Assembly: GCF_040839445.1 (NCBI RefSeq)
Contig: NZ_JBDPGJ010000007.1
Span: 124,001-188,000 of the forward strand
Reading direction: 5' to 3'
Origin: Aquibium pacificus
GTDB lineage: Bacteria > Pseudomonadota > Alphaproteobacteria > Rhizobiales > Rhizobiaceae
Length of the DNA: 64,000 bases
Shown: in pieces, positions 62,866 to 64,000 of the stretch
Layout: each line of letters opens with the position of its first letter
How positions within the stretch are numbered: position 1 is the first letter of the stretch
Translations under genes and position numbers: made by a program
The notes under the pieces: generated by a model
Seen by the model: the letters and a program-made list of their open reading frames with translations, nothing else
Databases searched by the model: none
What the model was told of the DNA's origin: nothing

Positions 62866-64000
62866 ATGCAGGGTCTGATGCAGCAGTGGCCGCTGCTCTG
62901 CCACAAGATCATCGATCACGCCGCGCGCCAGCACGGCGCGCGCGAGATCGTCTCGCGCTCGGTCGAGGGGCCGATCGTGCGCACCACCTATCGCGAGGCG
63001 AGGGAGCGCGCGCTCAAGGTGGCGCAGCGCCTGTCGCGCGACGGCTACAAGCGCGGCGACCGTATCGGCACGCTCGCCTGGAACACCGCGCGGCACCTGG
63101 AGGCCTGGTACGGCATCATGGGCATGGGCGGCGTCTATCACACGCTCAACCCGCGGCTCTTCCCCGACCAGATCGCCTGGATCATGAACCATGCCGAGGA
63201 CAGGTGCCTGTTCGTCGACCTGACCTTCATGCCGCTGGTGGAGAAGATCGCGCCGTCGGTGCCGAGCCTCGAGAAGGTGATCGTCCTGACCGACGCCGCG
63301 CACATGCCGCAGACCGCGCTGCCGAACGTCGTGGCCTACGAGGAATGGCTGGCCGAGGCCGATGGCGACTTCGCCTGGGTGGAGACGGACGAGAACGAGG
63401 CGTGCGGCATGTGCTACACGTCGGGCACGACGGGCGACCCGAAGGGCGTGGTCTACAGTCACCGGTCGAACGTGCTCCACGCCATGATCGCCTGCATGCC
63501 GGACGCCATGGGCATCTCCTCGCGCGACGTCATCCTGCCGGTCGTGCCGATGTTCCACGCCAATGCCTGGGGCCTGGCCCAGAGCGCGCCGATGATCGGC
63601 GCCAAGCTGGTGATGCCCGGCGGCAAGATGGACGGTGCTTCGATCTACGAGATGCTCGACACCGAGAAGGTGACCTTCACGGCCGCCGTTCCGACGGTGT
63701 GGCTGATGCTGCTCCAGTATCTCGAGGAGACCGGCAAGAAGCTCCCATACCTGAAGAAGGTGGTCATCGGCGGCTCCGCCTGCCCGCGCGCCATGACGGA
63801 GAAGTTCCAGAAGAACTACGACGTCGACGTGATCCACGCCTGGGGCATGACGGAGATGTCGCCGCTCGGCACGCTGGGCACGATCAAGCCGGAATACGCG
63901 GATCTCGAGGGCGACGCGCTGCTCGACGTCAAGGAGAAGCAGGGCTACGCGCCGTTCGGCGTCGAGATGAAGGTCACGGACGACGAGAACCGCGATCGGC
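62866..64000 (+). CDS. Long-chain fatty acid-CoA ligase / AMP-dependent synthetase (3' truncated by window)
   Basis: The first 378 residues of an acyl-CoA synthetase that activates a carboxylic acid with ATP to acyl-AMP and then acyl-CoA. The P-loop signature YTSGTTGDPKG starts at about residue 184, PMFHANAWGL follows, and HAWGMTEMSPLGTL (about 325) is the acyl-adenylate motif. MQGLMQQWPLLCHKIIDHAAR is typical of the medium/long-chain (FadD3/AlkK-like) group. GGGAGG precedes ATG 62866. It continues past base 64000. Confidence 0.95.
   Translation, partial: MQGLMQQWPLLCHKIIDHAARQHGAREIVSRSVEGPIVRTTYREARERALKVAQRLSRDGYKRGDRIGTLAWNTARHLEAWYGIMGMGGVYHTLNPRLFPDQIAWIMNHAEDRCLFVDLTFMPLVEKIAPSVPSLEKVIVLTDAAHMPQTALPNVVAYEEWLAEADGDFAWVETDENEACGMCYTSGTTGDPKGVVYSHRSNVLHAMIACMPDAMGISSRDVILPVVPMFHANAWGLAQSAPMIGAKLVMPGGKMDGASIYEMLDTEKVTFTAAVPTVWLMLLQYLEETGKKLPYLKKVVIGGSACPRAMTEKFQKNYDVDVIHAWGMTEMSPLGTLGTIKPEYADLEGDALLDVKEKQGYAPFGVEMKVTDDENRDR

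Overview
The window is high-GC alphaproteobacterial chromosome, most likely a Hyphomicrobiales (Rhizobiales) member of the Phyllobacteriaceae / Mesorhizobium type. Signs of this are a CcrM-type GANTC methyltransferase, an IalB-family protein, the aa3 oxidase order coxB-coxA-ctaB-coxF-ctaG-coxC-DUF983-surf1-ispH-thrB-rnhA, GroESL with a CIRCE site, FixK/FNR boxes, and short palindromic repeats of the kind scattered through rhizobial genomes. No rRNA, CRISPR array or intact insertion sequence was seen. One tRNA gene (tRNA-Gln, anticodon TTG) is present.

Layout. 1-3.3 kb: the 3' part of a short-chain dehydrogenase, tldD, a DUF1801 gene and an IalB-family gene. 3.6-12.8 kb: the cytochrome aa3 oxidase cluster and its assembly genes, a strong terminator after coxC, then DUF983, surf1, ispH, thrB and rnhA. 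12.8-21.2 kb: peroxiredoxin, a DsbD-alpha-like protein, YqgE, a large membrane EAL phosphodiesterase with a degenerate GGDEF domain, a GNAT acetyltransferase, an M16 peptidase and thrC. 21.3-23.8 kb: a lipoprotein, then a SnoaL / ABM monooxygenase / SnoaL cassette divergent from a TetR gene across two palindromic operators. 24-33 kb: HAD phosphatase, ccrM, second HAD, mutY, dciA-like, DsbA-like thioredoxin lipoprotein, smc. 33-39.2 kb: small proteins, then a NitT/TauT-type ABC importer followed by a frameshifted SDR gene.

39.2-47.2 kb is a stress and low-oxygen islet: flavin/PNPOx-like protein, Hsp20, universal stress protein, small unknown proteins, GroEL/GroES, a DUF1488 protein, an unknown 185-residue protein and an AI-2E family exporter. 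Three perfect FNR/FixK-type boxes lie in this islet, and a CIRCE element lies upstream of groES. After tRNA-Gln and ppdK comes a combined restriction-modification protein (PD-ExK-like N-terminus, N6-adenine methyltransferase core, no helicase) coupled by a GTGA overlap to an unknown 103-residue protein. A 115-bp rhizobial palindromic element is inserted in frame in the methylase gene.

54.2-64 kb: an HTH protein, DUF427, a class III aminotransferase, a TetR repressor divergent from a PaoABC-like molybdenum aldehyde oxidoreductase operon (its operator sits inside a near-consensus sigma70 promoter), two small genes in a stretch with unusual inverted repeats, and the 5' part of an acyl-CoA ligase that runs off the end.

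The assignments rest on motif and family recognition by eye. No database search or computation was run.
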